From CAWFLT01 sp963816795 (lineage in GTDB: Bacteria; Acidobacteriota; Vicinamibacteria; Vicinamibacterales; SCN-69-37), in the NCBI GenBank assembly GCA_963816795.1, contig CAWFLT010000010.1:42561-106560 (forward strand): a stretch of 64,000 nt of DNA, read 5' to 3'. The translations under genes were made by a program, and so were the position numbers. The notes under the pieces were generated by a model. That model made no database searches, was not told where the DNA came from, and saw nothing but the letters and a program-made list of their open reading frames with translations. Below are positions 39,884 through 48,700 of the stretch, piece by piece; within the stretch, counting starts at the first letter, position 1; each line of letters opens with the position of its first letter.

Positions 39884-40217
39884 TCACGGGAAGATGATGT
39901 CGATCTGCCGCCAGTCCTTCTGGGCCGCGGCGCACTTCTTGGTCCAGTCCGGCGCGTGATTCAGCTGGTCGGGCACCTGCGCGGGCCAGAAACAGCCCAG
40001 GTGGCAATCGAACAGATCGCGCTCGACCGGCTGGCAGAGCCCCGCCGTGCCGCCGGTGCGGTCAACTTCCCATCCCGGCGCGAACACCGTGGAGCAGCCC
40101 AACGGGATGTGCGGGCCCTGCGGCTGCTGCGGCACTTGCTCGAGCGCGACGACATCGCGGCGCAAGTGCCTGCTCGAGACGCTTGGCCTTTTCGTTAAGC
40201 GGGCTGAGGTGCTTCAT
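39884..40217 (-). CDS. qhpC: QhpC, gamma subunit precursor with CTQ cofactor site
   Basis: The catalytic subunit precursor. ATG 40217 lies inside the end of qhpD and gives a leader MKHLSPLNEKAKRLEQA; one base near 40165 then shifts the frame into RRDVVALEQVPQQPQGPHIP and the core. Counted from the TTG at 40165, all modified residues of the Paracoccus subunit are kept with exact spacing: Cys24/Glu33, Cys44/Asp50 and Cys58/Asp66 for the three thioether bridges, and Cys54/Trp60 for cysteine tryptophylquinone. The core motifs are CSTVFAPGWEVD, LCQPVERDL and DCHLGCFWPAQVPD. QhpD, QhpG and QhpE process it. Confidence 0.9.
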
Positions 40218-41643
40218 CGGTCTCTCCATCGAACTGGCGCAGAAACGCCGGGTTGCCCTGCGCGATCTCGCCGTAGATCGTCAGGCACGTGTCGGTCCAC
40301 CCGCGAATCCAGTCGCAGAAGTGCAGGTTGGGCCGCTCGGTGGTGCCGTGTCGCGTGTGCGCTTCGTGATAGCAGCCGCCGGCGCAGAGCGGCCGCGCCC
40401 AGCAGGTGGCGCAGTCGGTCTTGTTCGCGACGTGGTGCGACTCGAGGAAGGCGCGCTGCGCGCCGCGATCGATCCCGTCGCGCACCGTCCCCAGCTTGTG
40501 ATCGTCCGACCCCGCGAACCGGTGGCACAGGTTGACGTCGCCGGCGGTGGAAACGCCGAGCAGGCCGAACCCGGCGCCGCAGGGCCAGGCCTTGCTCGCG
40601 CCCTTGTGGATTTCCCCGAGCGTCTCGCGGACGTTGCTGAAGCCGTGGTGACGGCCGGCGATCGCGGCGTCGCGATAGTCGGCCGCCAGCTCACGAAACT
40701 GCGCCAGGACGTCCTCGTAGCCCGGATCGCCGAGCGCATGCGCGCGGCCCGGCGCCGCCGTCACGGGCGCGAAGCCGACTTCCCAGAATCCAATCTCGTG
40801 CGCCAGGTGCTCGTAGATCCGCCGGACGTGCAGCGTGTCGCGCGTGAGCGTCACGCGGGCGCCAATCGGCCGCGACCGGTGCCGGGCCAGCAGCGCCTTG
40901 ATCTTCGGCTCCACGAGCGCATAGCTGCCGGCGCCGTTGTGGAACACGCGAAAGCGATCCTGGATGTCGGCGGGCCCGTCGATCGAAATCGTCACGCCGA
41001 AGCGGTGGTCGGCGAGGAACTCGATGACGTCGGGGGTGAGCAGGGTCGCGTTGGTCGTGAGGCTGAAGTCGATCGCCTTGCCGAGCTCGGCGGCGCGGTC
41101 CGTCGCGTAGGCGACTGCGCTTTTCAGCACCTTGAAGTTGAGCAGCGTCTCGCCGCCGAAGAACGTCACGTGCGCGCTCGGCCCCGACTCGCGCAGCAGG
41201 AAGTCGATGCTCGCCCGCGCCGTCTCCTCGCTCATCCATTTCGGCTGGCGCCCGTTCTCGGTCTGCACGATCTTGTCTTCGCCGTACTCGTAGCAGTAGC
41301 TGCAGCTGAGGTTGCACTGGTTGGTGACGTTCATCACCATCGTGCTGAGCGGCACCGGCGTGAGCGGCACGATTCTCGGTACCCGCCGAACCGGCGCCTC
41401 GATGTGACGCAGCGCCCGGACGCGCACCAGCTCGTCGAGGCTCTCCCGCACGTCCTCAGTGGGAAAACGGCCGCTCAAGCCTGCGACCAGGTCGTCGGAC
41501 GATCGCGGCTCTGCGGCGAGCTCGTCGAGGACAGCGGCCGAGACGTCGTCGATCGCCATCACCGCCGCGCTCGGCGCGAGGTAGAGATAGCGCCGGCCCG
41601 AGGCCTCGAACTGGTGACAATCGCCGGGGTTGAGCAGGTTCAT
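40195..41643 (-). CDS. qhpD: QhpD, radical SAM/SPASM thioether-forming enzyme
   Basis: ATG 41643 overlaps the qhpA stop by 4 bp; 482 residues. The N-terminal ~90 residues (PSAAVMAIDDVSAAVLDELA, DVRESLDELVRVRAL) resemble a leader-peptide recognition region. The radical SAM cluster is C110-x3-C114-x2-C117 (NQCNLSCSYCYEYGE), followed by THVTFFGGETLLNF-type SAM-binding residues. The C-terminal SPASM domain has many Cys (CGAGFGLLG, NLCHRFAG, DCATCWARPLCAGGCYHEA, FCDW) for auxiliary clusters. QhpD makes the three Cys-to-Asp/Glu thioether links in QhpC. Frame continuity into qhpA is accidental. Confidence 0.92.
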   Translation of the reverse strand: MNLLNPGDCHQFEASGRRYLYLAPSAAVMAIDDVSAAVLDELAAEPRSSDDLVAGLSGRFPTEDVRESLDELVRVRALRHIEAPVRRVPRIVPLTPVPLSTMVMNVTNQCNLSCSYCYEYGEDKIVQTENGRQPKWMSEETARASIDFLLRESGPSAHVTFFGGETLLNFKVLKSAVAYATDRAAELGKAIDFSLTTNATLLTPDVIEFLADHRFGVTISIDGPADIQDRFRVFHNGAGSYALVEPKIKALLARHRSRPIGARVTLTRDTLHVRRIYEHLAHEIGFWEVGFAPVTAAPGRAHALGDPGYEDVLAQFRELAADYRDAAIAGRHHGFSNVRETLGEIHKGASKAWPCGAGFGLLGVSTAGDVNLCHRFAGSDDHKLGTVRDGIDRGAQRAFLESHHVANKTDCATCWARPLCAGGCYHEAHTRHGTTERPNLHFCDWIRGWTDTCLTIYGEIAQGNPAFLRQFDGETDEAPQPA

Positions 41644-43404
41644 CGTGTAGGGATCGTGAAAAAGTCCCACCGCATGTAGAGCGGGACGGTGACGACGAGA
41701 TGGGCGCGGGCGCGCAGCGGGGCCGCCGCCGGGAGGTTGATGGACAGCGACGACCCACACGTCGCCGACGTTGTTGCGATTGCCGGAGCGCTTGGGATTC
41801 GGGCCGTCCACGGCCGGCGTGAACACGCCGCGCGTGCGATCGATCTCGCCGACGAACTTCACGTCGTCGTCGTCGAACGTCGCGGTGTACTCCTCGAGGC
41901 TCCAGGTGGCATCGACGGTGCCGAGGTTCAGGTCGTCCTTCGTGTCCGGCTTGCCGTCCGCGCCGTGGCTCCAGGCCACCGCTTCGAACCGGGCGAGCAT
42001 CTTGGGAAACACGACGCCGCCGACACGAGCCATCCCCCAGTTCGGCGTCACCTTGAGGTAGTCGATCTTGTCGTACACCGCGACCGCGCCGCGTGTCAGC
42101 GCGCCCGAGACAAACAGGTCGCGCGCGCCGATCGGCGCATCGGCCGCCACGTCCAGGTCAACCGTCAGGATGTCGGGCCCGGTGGCCGCGACGCGCGTGA
42201 CCGTCACGCCACGCCCGAGGTCGATGTCCGCCGGCGCGATCGTCGCGGGAAGGTTGAAGCCGAACATCCGCAACTGCTGTCCGGCAGCCCGGCGAAGCGA
42301 CGGCCGGTCGAGCCCAGTGACAATCGGCTCGCGGCCGATGCGCTTGAGGGTGACGTCCAGTCCAAGCTCGTCGTAGTCGCCGGTGAACCAGCGGCCGGCG
42401 ATCGACTGCCAGTCGCGTTCGACGAGCATCACTTCGCGCAGGGACGTCCGATCGTCTCCGCCGATCGTCGTTCGCCCGCGCCACTGATATCCCGTGTAGA
42501 TCAGCACACGGCCCGAGCGTGTGACCGTGCGGCCGCTCCGCGCGTAGGTGTACGACACCTCGGTTTTGAACTCTTCAGGTGCTGCGCCGGGCGCGATCGT
42601 CATCCGGCCGAGGATGGGGCCCTCGCCGGGCTCGTACCCGCTCACCGACCAGGCGCCCTCGATGCGCGGCGTGCGCATGGTCGCGGACCACGCCGCCCAT
42701 TCCGGCGTCTTCAGCGGAAAGGCCGACTTGAGGTGCGCCAGCGCCTTGTCCATCGGATGGCGGTTGTCCGGCGGCCGGCCATCGGGTCCCGGCGTCGACG
42801 ACGGCGGGCCGAAGCGCCGGAACGTCTGGTTGTCGACGAGCGGATACCATCCGCGATGCATGGCGACGAGCAGGTTCCAGTCCTCCTCGCTGCGACGCTG
42901 CAGGATCACGCGCCCCATCGAGTGGCAACTCGAACAGACGTCGGACGTGTCCTTGTTGGCCGAGTAGGTGTAGTCGATCAAGCGGCGTTCTGTTTCGAAC
43001 GTCCCCGGCTTCGCTTCCTCGGGAGCGAGGCCGAGGTTGTCGGACAAGTACTTCACGATGACGCGCGCGTCAGCTGGATCGATCGGCGCCTTGTTCAGCG
43101 TCGCCATCCGCCGGATGGTTTCCTGCCAGCCCTCCGGCGTGGTGCGGCGGTACGAGATGCGCGACATCCGTTCCTTGCTGTCCGAGGCGTGGCACGGACC
43201 GCACGTTTTCTTCACCGTCGGATTCGTGATCGGAATCCCGTCTTCGGATTCTGGCTTGGCGGTAGTGGCAGGCGCCGGCGTCTGCGGTGTCGTCTGCGCC
43301 GGCGTCTGCGTCGGCGTCTGTGTGGGCGTCTGGCTTCGGAGCGTGGTGACGCATGCGAGGGCGCCGAAGGCGATTATCAGCGCGTTGCGTCGGCTTGCCA
43401 GCAT
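41640..43404 (-). CDS. qhpA: QhpA, diheme alpha subunit of quinohemoprotein amine dehydrogenase, one frameshift
   Basis: ATG 43404 opens a signal peptide (NALIIAFGALACVTTLRS), then a Thr/Pro/Gln linker. Two heme c motifs follow: KKTCGPCHASD (residues 68-72) and DVCSSCHSMGR (157-161), the diheme domain 1. The rest is the beta-barrel region of the family (ARSGRTVTRSGRVLIYTGYQ, WRGRTTIGGDDRTSLREVML, NWGMARVGGVVFPKMLARFE). Near 41745 the frame shifts; the true end is VVTVPLYMRWDFFTIPTR, stopping at 41640. The alpha subunit passes electrons from the quinone cofactor to its hemes and outward. Confidence 0.9.
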
Positions 43405-43450
43405 GGCGTGAGCCGTTTCTACCACAGCGACAAGACGGGGGCAAAGCCTT

Positions 43451-44950
43451 TCAGGCCTCCGCATGCCGCAGCACACCGCGCGCGATGAGAAACGACAGCG
43501 CGCCAAGAATGTCCGGAAGCGCGACACCTGGCTGGGCGCCCTCGACCGCCTCGCAGAGATCGCCGACGTCGTGATACGTCGGCGCCATTCGCTTGAGCGC
43601 GACGAGATCGACGCTCCGGAGATACCGGATGCCGCCCGGCGCCTCAGGCAGCATCAGGTGATCGTCCAGGACGATCTCCCGATCGCGGACGATCGGCCGC
43701 GGCGCGACACGCACCGAGGCATCCTCGCGGAGCGAGATCGTGACCCGTTGTTTCAGGTCGGCAAATGCGCCGAGCACCTGCGGATCGGCCGCCAGAGCCG
43801 CCGGGTCGATTTCATTCCAGGCGTCAGGATCGTCTGAAGCGTCCGCGCGCGCGAGCCAGAACGGCCGCGGCGCGCCGGCGGCCACGTCCGCCGCGAACTG
43901 CGCCGACTGCGTCCGTGCCGCGGCGAACAGGTCGCGCTCGCGGCGGTCGAAGAAGTCCAGCGCCGCGTCGCGCATCTCCGGGCGGCCGAGCACCGTGTGC
44001 GTGACGATCGCGGCCAGCCATCCAGATGACAACGCTTTCTTCACGCCAAACGACGACAGCGGATCGATGAACGACGCGGCATCGCCGACGAGCAGGCCCC
44101 GCGGACCGGCGTACCGATGCGCGTCGTACACGGAGGCGTCAGCGCCCCATGGTCCGTCGGCCAGCATCGCCCCCCGGAGCGGCTCGGCAAACGCGCCGGC
44201 CTTGGCGAGCTCGGTGAGGTAGACGTCGCGAGCGCTCGTCCCGCGTTCGAGATCGGAACGCAAGGGATCGACCATCACGGTCACGTAGCGCTCGTGCGCG
44301 TCGGTTGGCACGGACCAGGCCCAACCGTCCGCGTACGACGCGACCAGCGTGTGGGTGGTCTCGCAGCCGGGCCATTCGCGCGCGCGCCAGACGCCGGCGA
44401 GCGCAATCGTCCGATGCGGCGACGCCACGCGCCGCAGACCGGTGCGGGCGATGACGCCTGACCGTCCGGAACAGTCGAGGACGAACGCGGCCTCGATCCG
44501 ATCAATCACGCCATCGGTGTCGATGACGACCGTCGCCGCGCGACCATCGCCGGCGTCGGGGCCGGCAGGGATCGCATTTTCGACACTGCGGACGAGACCC
44601 GTACGAATCTCGGCGCCCGATGCGGCTGCCAGATCGCGCAACAGGCGATCGAATCGCGCGCGGTCCACCTGGTAGCCCGCCACGCCGGCGGGAAACGCCT
44701 CGACGCGAGCAGCCTCCGCGCCCCACCAGACGGTGTTGCCGCGCCAGGGATGAAATTGCGCATCCTGCACCGCGGTGAGCATTCCCAATGCGGACAGGAC
44801 CTTGTCAGCACTTGGCGGGATCGACTCGGCGAGCGCACGCCGTTCGCCACGGGGCCGCTCGACGATCAGCACCGGATGCCCCCACGCCGCGAGCAGCCGC
44901 CCGGCCGCGCAGCCGGCGGGACCGGCGCCGATGATGACTACGCGATCAAG
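43451..44950 (-). CDS. qhpG: QhpG-like flavin-dependent monooxygenase
   Basis: The protein starts at or before RVVIIGAGPAGCAAGRLLAA (FAD-binding GxGxxG). It has RGERRALAESIPPSADKVLS, VDRARFDRLLRDLAAASGAE, FVLDCSGRSGVIAR and the second FAD motif GLLVGDAASFIDPLSSFGVK. This is the tryptophan-halogenase-like flavin monooxygenase group to which QhpG belongs; QhpG dihydroxylates the QhpC tryptophan to build the quinone. No ATG/GTG/TTG stands in frame near the first conserved residue, and upstream is ACGGAG-repeat DNA, so the start is unresolved. The stop is 46 bp before qhpA. Confidence 0.83.
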   Translation of the reverse strand, partial: LDRVVIIGAGPAGCAAGRLLAAWGHPVLIVERPRGERRALAESIPPSADKVLSALGMLTAVQDAQFHPWRGNTVWWGAEAARVEAFPAGVAGYQVDRARFDRLLRDLAAASGAEIRTGLVRSVENAIPAGPDAGDGRAATVVIDTDGVIDRIEAAFVLDCSGRSGVIARTGLRRVASPHRTIALAGVWRAREWPGCETTHTLVASYADGWAWSVPTDAHERYVTVMVDPLRSDLERGTSARDVYLTELAKAGAFAEPLRGAMLADGPWGADASVYDAHRYAGPRGLLVGDAASFIDPLSSFGVKKALSSGWLAAIVTHTVLGRPEMRDAALDFFDRRERDLFAAARTQSAQFAADVAAGAPRPFWLARADASDDPDAWNEIDPAALAADPQVLGAFADLKQRVTISLREDASVRVAPRPIVRDREIVLDDHLMLPEAPGGIRYLRSVDLVALKRMAPTYHDVGDLCEAVEGAQPGVALPDILGALSFLIARGVLRHAEA

Positions 44951-44977
44951 TGGGAAGTGAGAAGCCAGCCCGAGTCC

Positions 44978-45104
44978 ATAACACGGAGAACGCGGAGCGG
45001 CACGGAGCTCACGGGGCTTGAGGGCTAAACCCTTTTTTGAACCCCGTGCCCTCCGTCTCCTCCGTGATCCCCGTGTGTGCTTTTGATCTCCGTGCGTACT
45101 TGAT
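44978..45104. repeat. Degenerate ACGGAG/CTCCGTG repeat
   Basis: Short units such as ACGGAG, CTCCGTG and CACGGGG recur about ten times on both strands (for example CTCCGTCTCC, CTCCGTGATCC, CTCCGTGCG). It separates qhpG from the PQQ-like gene and occupies the place where a qhpG promoter and start codon should be. Confidence 0.7.
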
Positions 45105-46994
45105 CTATCGGCGCTCGTCCAGGAACCCAAACGCGTGCAGCTTGCCGTCGTGGGTGCCCACGTAGACCTGCCCGAACGCGCTCCAGAAACTGCCGGGAGA
45201 CGCGAAGGTCGTCATCACTTTCGCGCTGTTCCACAGCGCCTTGCCGGTCACGGCGTCGTACGCGTGCAGCACCGCTGCCGTGCCCGGTCCGCCGGCGGTC
45301 GCGGGCCGGCCCGTCGACAACGCGAAGACCACGCCGTTCACGATCACGGGCGTCGCGGGCGCCGACAAATTGCCGGAGACCCAGGCCCGTTCGAGCGTTG
45401 GCGTTGCGCCTTCTCCCAACTTGAGCGCCGCCACGGCCCCGGTCGTCCTGGCGTTGCTGGTCGGCGTGGCGGAGACCGGTAACCCGGAGACCGGCACCAG
45501 CACCCACGACGTGGATGGGCCGGCGCCCGCCGTCGCCGGCGTCTGCTGCCAGGCGGCCAGCGCATCGGCCGCGATGGTGATGCCGGCACCCAGGACCGAC
45601 GGCGACACGGCCAGCGGCGTGCCGTGGTTCGCGCCACCGAGTGACGCGGCGTCGAACAGCATCACGCGTCCGTCCTTCGTCGCCGCAATCACGATGTCCT
45701 TGTCGTTGTGACGCAGAATCGTCGGCCCCGTCACGAACTCGGCTGAGGGGCTCGTGTACCAGTCCTTGATCTGCAGTGTCTTGGCGTCGAGCGCGACGAT
45801 CGCGTTGGCTTTGCCGTCGCCGGTGACCGTGCCCGGTCCGATGGCGGCGATGATCGTGCCGTCCGGCGTGAGCGCGATGCGGCCGACGACCGCGCCGCCG
45901 GCGTTCTTCCACGACACGACCGGCTTGGTGTCGCTCGCCAGATCGATGGCCCAGACGGCGTTGGGCGCCGTGCCGCAGCCGCTGCTCGTCGCCGCGTAGA
46001 GCGTCGTGTTGACGGCGACCGCGTCCGACCACTTGGCGTTGGCCGGCAGGAACTCGGCCGGCCGCTGGATGTCTTTGCCCGACGGCAGTCCGAGCACGTG
46101 CAGCACGCCGTCACTCGAGATGGCGTAGGCGACGCCTGACGGCCGCCCGAGCCCGCCGCCCGCGACCGGCGGCGCACCAGGAATACCGGACGGCTGCGGA
46201 CCACGGCCGCCACCACCGGGACCGCCCCCACCAGCCGGCGGGGCTCCGGGCGCACCCGCGCCGCGCCCTGCACCGGCACCGGCCGGGGGTGGAGTACCGG
46301 CCGCCGGCGGCGTACCCGCAGGAGGCGGAGTACCGGCTGCCGGCGGCGCACCCGCACCGCGGGCGCCCGCCGGAGGCGGAGTGCCAGCCGCCGGCGGCGT
46401 ACCGCGGGCGGAGTGCCCGCTGCCGGCGGCGCACCCGCCGCACGGCCGCCAGGCGCCTCGACCGGCACGCCTTCGCCCGGCTCGCCGAGCAGGCTGCGAT
46501 ATCCCTGTCCGCCGGCGCGACCGCCGCCGAAGCCCTGCGCCGCGGCCGCGGCGGCCGGTGTCAGGCTCACGATGCGCGCCGGCGCGGCGGTGATTCCGCC
46601 CGGACACCTGAGCGGTCGGGGCCGGGAGCGTCGCGTCGAACTTGCGACTCCAGACGATGTAGCCGGTGTCGTTGTCGATGCCGTAGACGTTGTTGGAGCT
46701 GCCAGCGACGACCGACATCGGCACGAACAGCGTCACGCCGTTGGCCGACACGCCCTGCGTCAGGCCGTTCAGCCCGCGCGGCCGGTTGCCCGGATTCGTC
46801 GTCCACTGCAGCTCGAAGCCGGGCTTGGACATCGTCTCGAGCGAGATCTTGGCGTCGGTGCGGATCCACGACGTCCGTTGCGCGTCACCGCCGCCGCCCA
46901 GCCATTCCGAGCCGCCGCGGCCGACTTGCGCCAGGACGCCGCCGCCGATCGACGCGGCGATGAGCGCTGCTGAAAATACATGTGAAGTGCGCAT
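45105..46994 (-). CDS. Secreted PQQ-like beta-propeller protein with Pro/Ala/Gly insert, two compensating frameshifts
   Basis: ATG 46994 follows GGGGAGACGT; signal peptide MRTSHVFSAALIAASIGGGV. Propeller blades include VYGIDNDTGYIVWSRKFDAT, NAVWAIDLASDTKPVVSWKN, GRIALTPDGTIIAAIGPGTV, DGRVMLFDAASLGGANHGTP and VLHAYDAVTGKALWNSAKVM, the W-x-x-K/D-G pattern of PQQ-binding quinoprotein repeats. Between about 46140 and 46480 lies a low-complexity segment (APPAAGTPPPAG repeats). Frames change near 46600 and 46415 and return. No clear PQQ-ligand set was seen, so catalytic activity is uncertain. Confidence 0.78.
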   Translation of the reverse strand: MRTSHVFSAALIAASIGGGVLAQVGRGGSEWLGGGGDAQRTSWIRTDAKISLETMSKPGFELQWTTNPGNRPRGLNGLTQGVSANGVTLFVPMSVVAGSSNNVYGIDNDTGYIVWSRKFDATLPAPTAQVSGRNHRRAGAHREPDTGRRGRGAGLRRRSRRRTGISQPARRAGRRRAGRGAWRPCGGCAAGSGHSARGTPPAAGTPPPAGARGAGAPPAAGTPPPAGTPPAAGTPPPAGAGAGRGAGAPGAPPAGGGGPGGGGRGPQPSGIPGAPPVAGGGLGRPSGVAYAISSDGVLHVLGLPSGKDIQRPAEFLPANAKWSDAVAVNTTLYAATSSGCGTAPNAVWAIDLASDTKPVVSWKNAGGAVVGRIALTPDGTIIAAIGPGTVTGDGKANAIVALDAKTLQIKDWYTSPSAEFVTGPTILRHNDKDIVIAATKDGRVMLFDAASLGGANHGTPLAVSPSVLGAGITIAADALAAWQQTPATAGAGPSTSWVLVPVSGLPVSATPTSNARTTGAVAALKLGEGATPTLERAWVSGNLSAPATPVIVNGVVFALSTGRPATAGGPGTAAVLHAYDAVTGKALWNSAKVMTTFASPGSFWSAFGQVYVGTHDGKLHAFGFLDERR

Positions 46995-47004
46995 CACGTC
47001 TCCC

Positions 47005-48582
47005 CTACTTGGCCACGCCGAAGCAGTACAGAACGCCATCGAACGTGGCGATGTAGGCCCGGCCATTCGCGACCGTCAGCCCGCTGAAGTGGTTCCACGA
47101 CTCGATCTGCGTGCCGCTCGACCACAGTTCCTTGCCAGTCAACCCATCGAGCGCGTAGAGCGCGGCCTTGCGCGATCCCGGAATGCGGCGGACCGGGCCC
47201 GAGCTGAGGCCGCCGCCGTAACGCGCACCGCCCGTCTCGTTCCACGCGGCGTCCGGCGCCACCTGGCTGGCGTCTTCGCCGGCCGCGTAGGCGAAGACGA
47301 TGCCGTTGGCGATGATCGCTTCCTCCGCCAAATCCATGTCGCGCGACATCCAGGCCGGCACCAGCTTCCACTTGCCCGCCTGTTCCTGCAGCTTGAACGC
47401 GGCGACGGCGCCGCCCTTGGGCCGGCCGTATTCGATCGGCGCCTTGAAGGTGGTGCTCACGGGTCCCCAGAAGGGCATCAGCACCCATTGCGTGCCAGTC
47501 GGATCCTCCCACGCGCTCAGCGCGCCCCAGACGCCGCGCTCGTCGAACGCCAGCGCGTCGTTGCAGACGAGCGGCGTCGTGTCGAGCGTCGTGCGGTGAT
47601 CGTCCCCGCCGAGCGCCTCGCGGTCGAGCAGCCACAGACGGCATTCTTTGCTCGAGCCGACCAGGAACTTGCGGCCGCGATGGTCGAACGCCATCGGGGT
47701 CACGTTCACGTCGAGATCGCGGCGCCAGAGCCAGTTGGCGTTCGGCGCGCCGAAGTAGTCGGCGAGCTGGAGCTGTTTGTTGGCGTCGAGCTTGACGCCG
47801 ACGATGCCGTTGCCGAGTCGGCGGTTCATCGGATCGAACATCGCGTCGCCCGTCCCCAGGAACACCGTGCCCTCAGGCGTGACCGACGCGCCGCGCCGGC
47901 CCCAGAGGCCGCCGCCGGCCGGGATGAACGCGCTGGCGCGCCGCGTCGCGAGATCGAACGAGTAGAACGCGTTGGTGAGGCCGCCGCAGCCCTGCGCGGT
48001 CGCGGTGTAGATGACGCCGTTGTGCAGGTTCAGCGCGTACGGCTTGCCGCCGCCGCGAACGAACTTCTCCGGCGCAGCCGTGTCCTTCCCGTCAGCGAGG
48101 TTCACCTGACGCAGCCGGCCGTCCCACGAGACGGCGTAGATCGTGTAGACGCCCGGTGACGTCTGCGCCATCGTCGGCACCGCCGTCTGGCCGGCCGGAC
48201 AGAGCGTGTCGTTGGAGGGCCCGGTATTGGTCAGGAGGTTGTCGAACTTGCGGTGCCAGAGCTGCGTGCCGGTCGCGATGTCGATCCCGAACAGGTCGTC
48301 GCTGACGCCGGCGACCACGCCCAGCTCCTTGACCCCGGCCGCGGTATTCACGCGCTCGGCGATGAGCGGGGCGAACAGGTTGTGCATCGCCCGGGGGGTG
48401 CTTTCGAGCTTGATCTTCCACAGCAGCTTCGACGAGCCGACGTTGGCCTTGGTGAAGATCTTCTCGTCGCGCACCCAGCCGGTGCGCCCGTTGTCCACCC
48501 CTTCGGTGAGGAAATCGGTGGCAAATACCGTCGCGCCTGAACAGAACAACAAGAAGGCGGCGGCAAGTCGTCTGACGCTCAT
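47005..48582 (-). CDS. Secreted PQQ-like beta-propeller protein
   Basis: ATG 48582 follows GAGGAGTTCCAG; 525 residues with signal peptide MSVRRLAAAFLLFCSGATVF. Propeller repeats: TGWVRDEKIFTKANVGSSKL, LFGIDIATGTQLWHRKFDNL, IYAVSWDGRLRQVNLADGKD, ALYALDGLTGKELWSSGTQI and AYIATFDGVLYCFGVAK. It is clearly a paralogue of the next gene downstream, and the two lie 10 bp apart as a tandem duplication. Cys pairs (CPAGQT, GCGGL) may form disulfides. Likely periplasmic; substrate unknown. Confidence 0.83.
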   Translation of the reverse strand: MSVRRLAAAFLLFCSGATVFATDFLTEGVDNGRTGWVRDEKIFTKANVGSSKLLWKIKLESTPRAMHNLFAPLIAERVNTAAGVKELGVVAGVSDDLFGIDIATGTQLWHRKFDNLLTNTGPSNDTLCPAGQTAVPTMAQTSPGVYTIYAVSWDGRLRQVNLADGKDTAAPEKFVRGGGKPYALNLHNGVIYTATAQGCGGLTNAFYSFDLATRRASAFIPAGGGLWGRRGASVTPEGTVFLGTGDAMFDPMNRRLGNGIVGVKLDANKQLQLADYFGAPNANWLWRRDLDVNVTPMAFDHRGRKFLVGSSKECRLWLLDREALGGDDHRTTLDTTPLVCNDALAFDERGVWGALSAWEDPTGTQWVLMPFWGPVSTTFKAPIEYGRPKGGAVAAFKLQEQAGKWKLVPAWMSRDMDLAEEAIIANGIVFAYAAGEDASQVAPDAAWNETGGARYGGGLSSGPVRRIPGSRKAALYALDGLTGKELWSSGTQIESWNHFSGLTVANGRAYIATFDGVLYCFGVAK

Positions 48583-48700
48583 CTGGAACTCCTCGGAACC
48601 GGTGTGATCGCGATCACAAGCTGCCGGAATTCTATGCTTTCCGCGGGCCGGCCGCCCGGCGCTACAATCGGAACAGGACCGGCCCGGAAGAAGGCTCTCG

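Noticed and set aside
40195..43527. A single 1110-residue cytochrome c-radical SAM fusion protein
   Set aside because: The alternative frame gives a normal QhpA end and an ATGA overlap with QhpD, so it is an indel artefact.
46140..46480. A separate Pro/Ala/Gly-rich gene
   Set aside because: It is flanked in frame by propeller blades and fits an insert in the PQQ-like protein.
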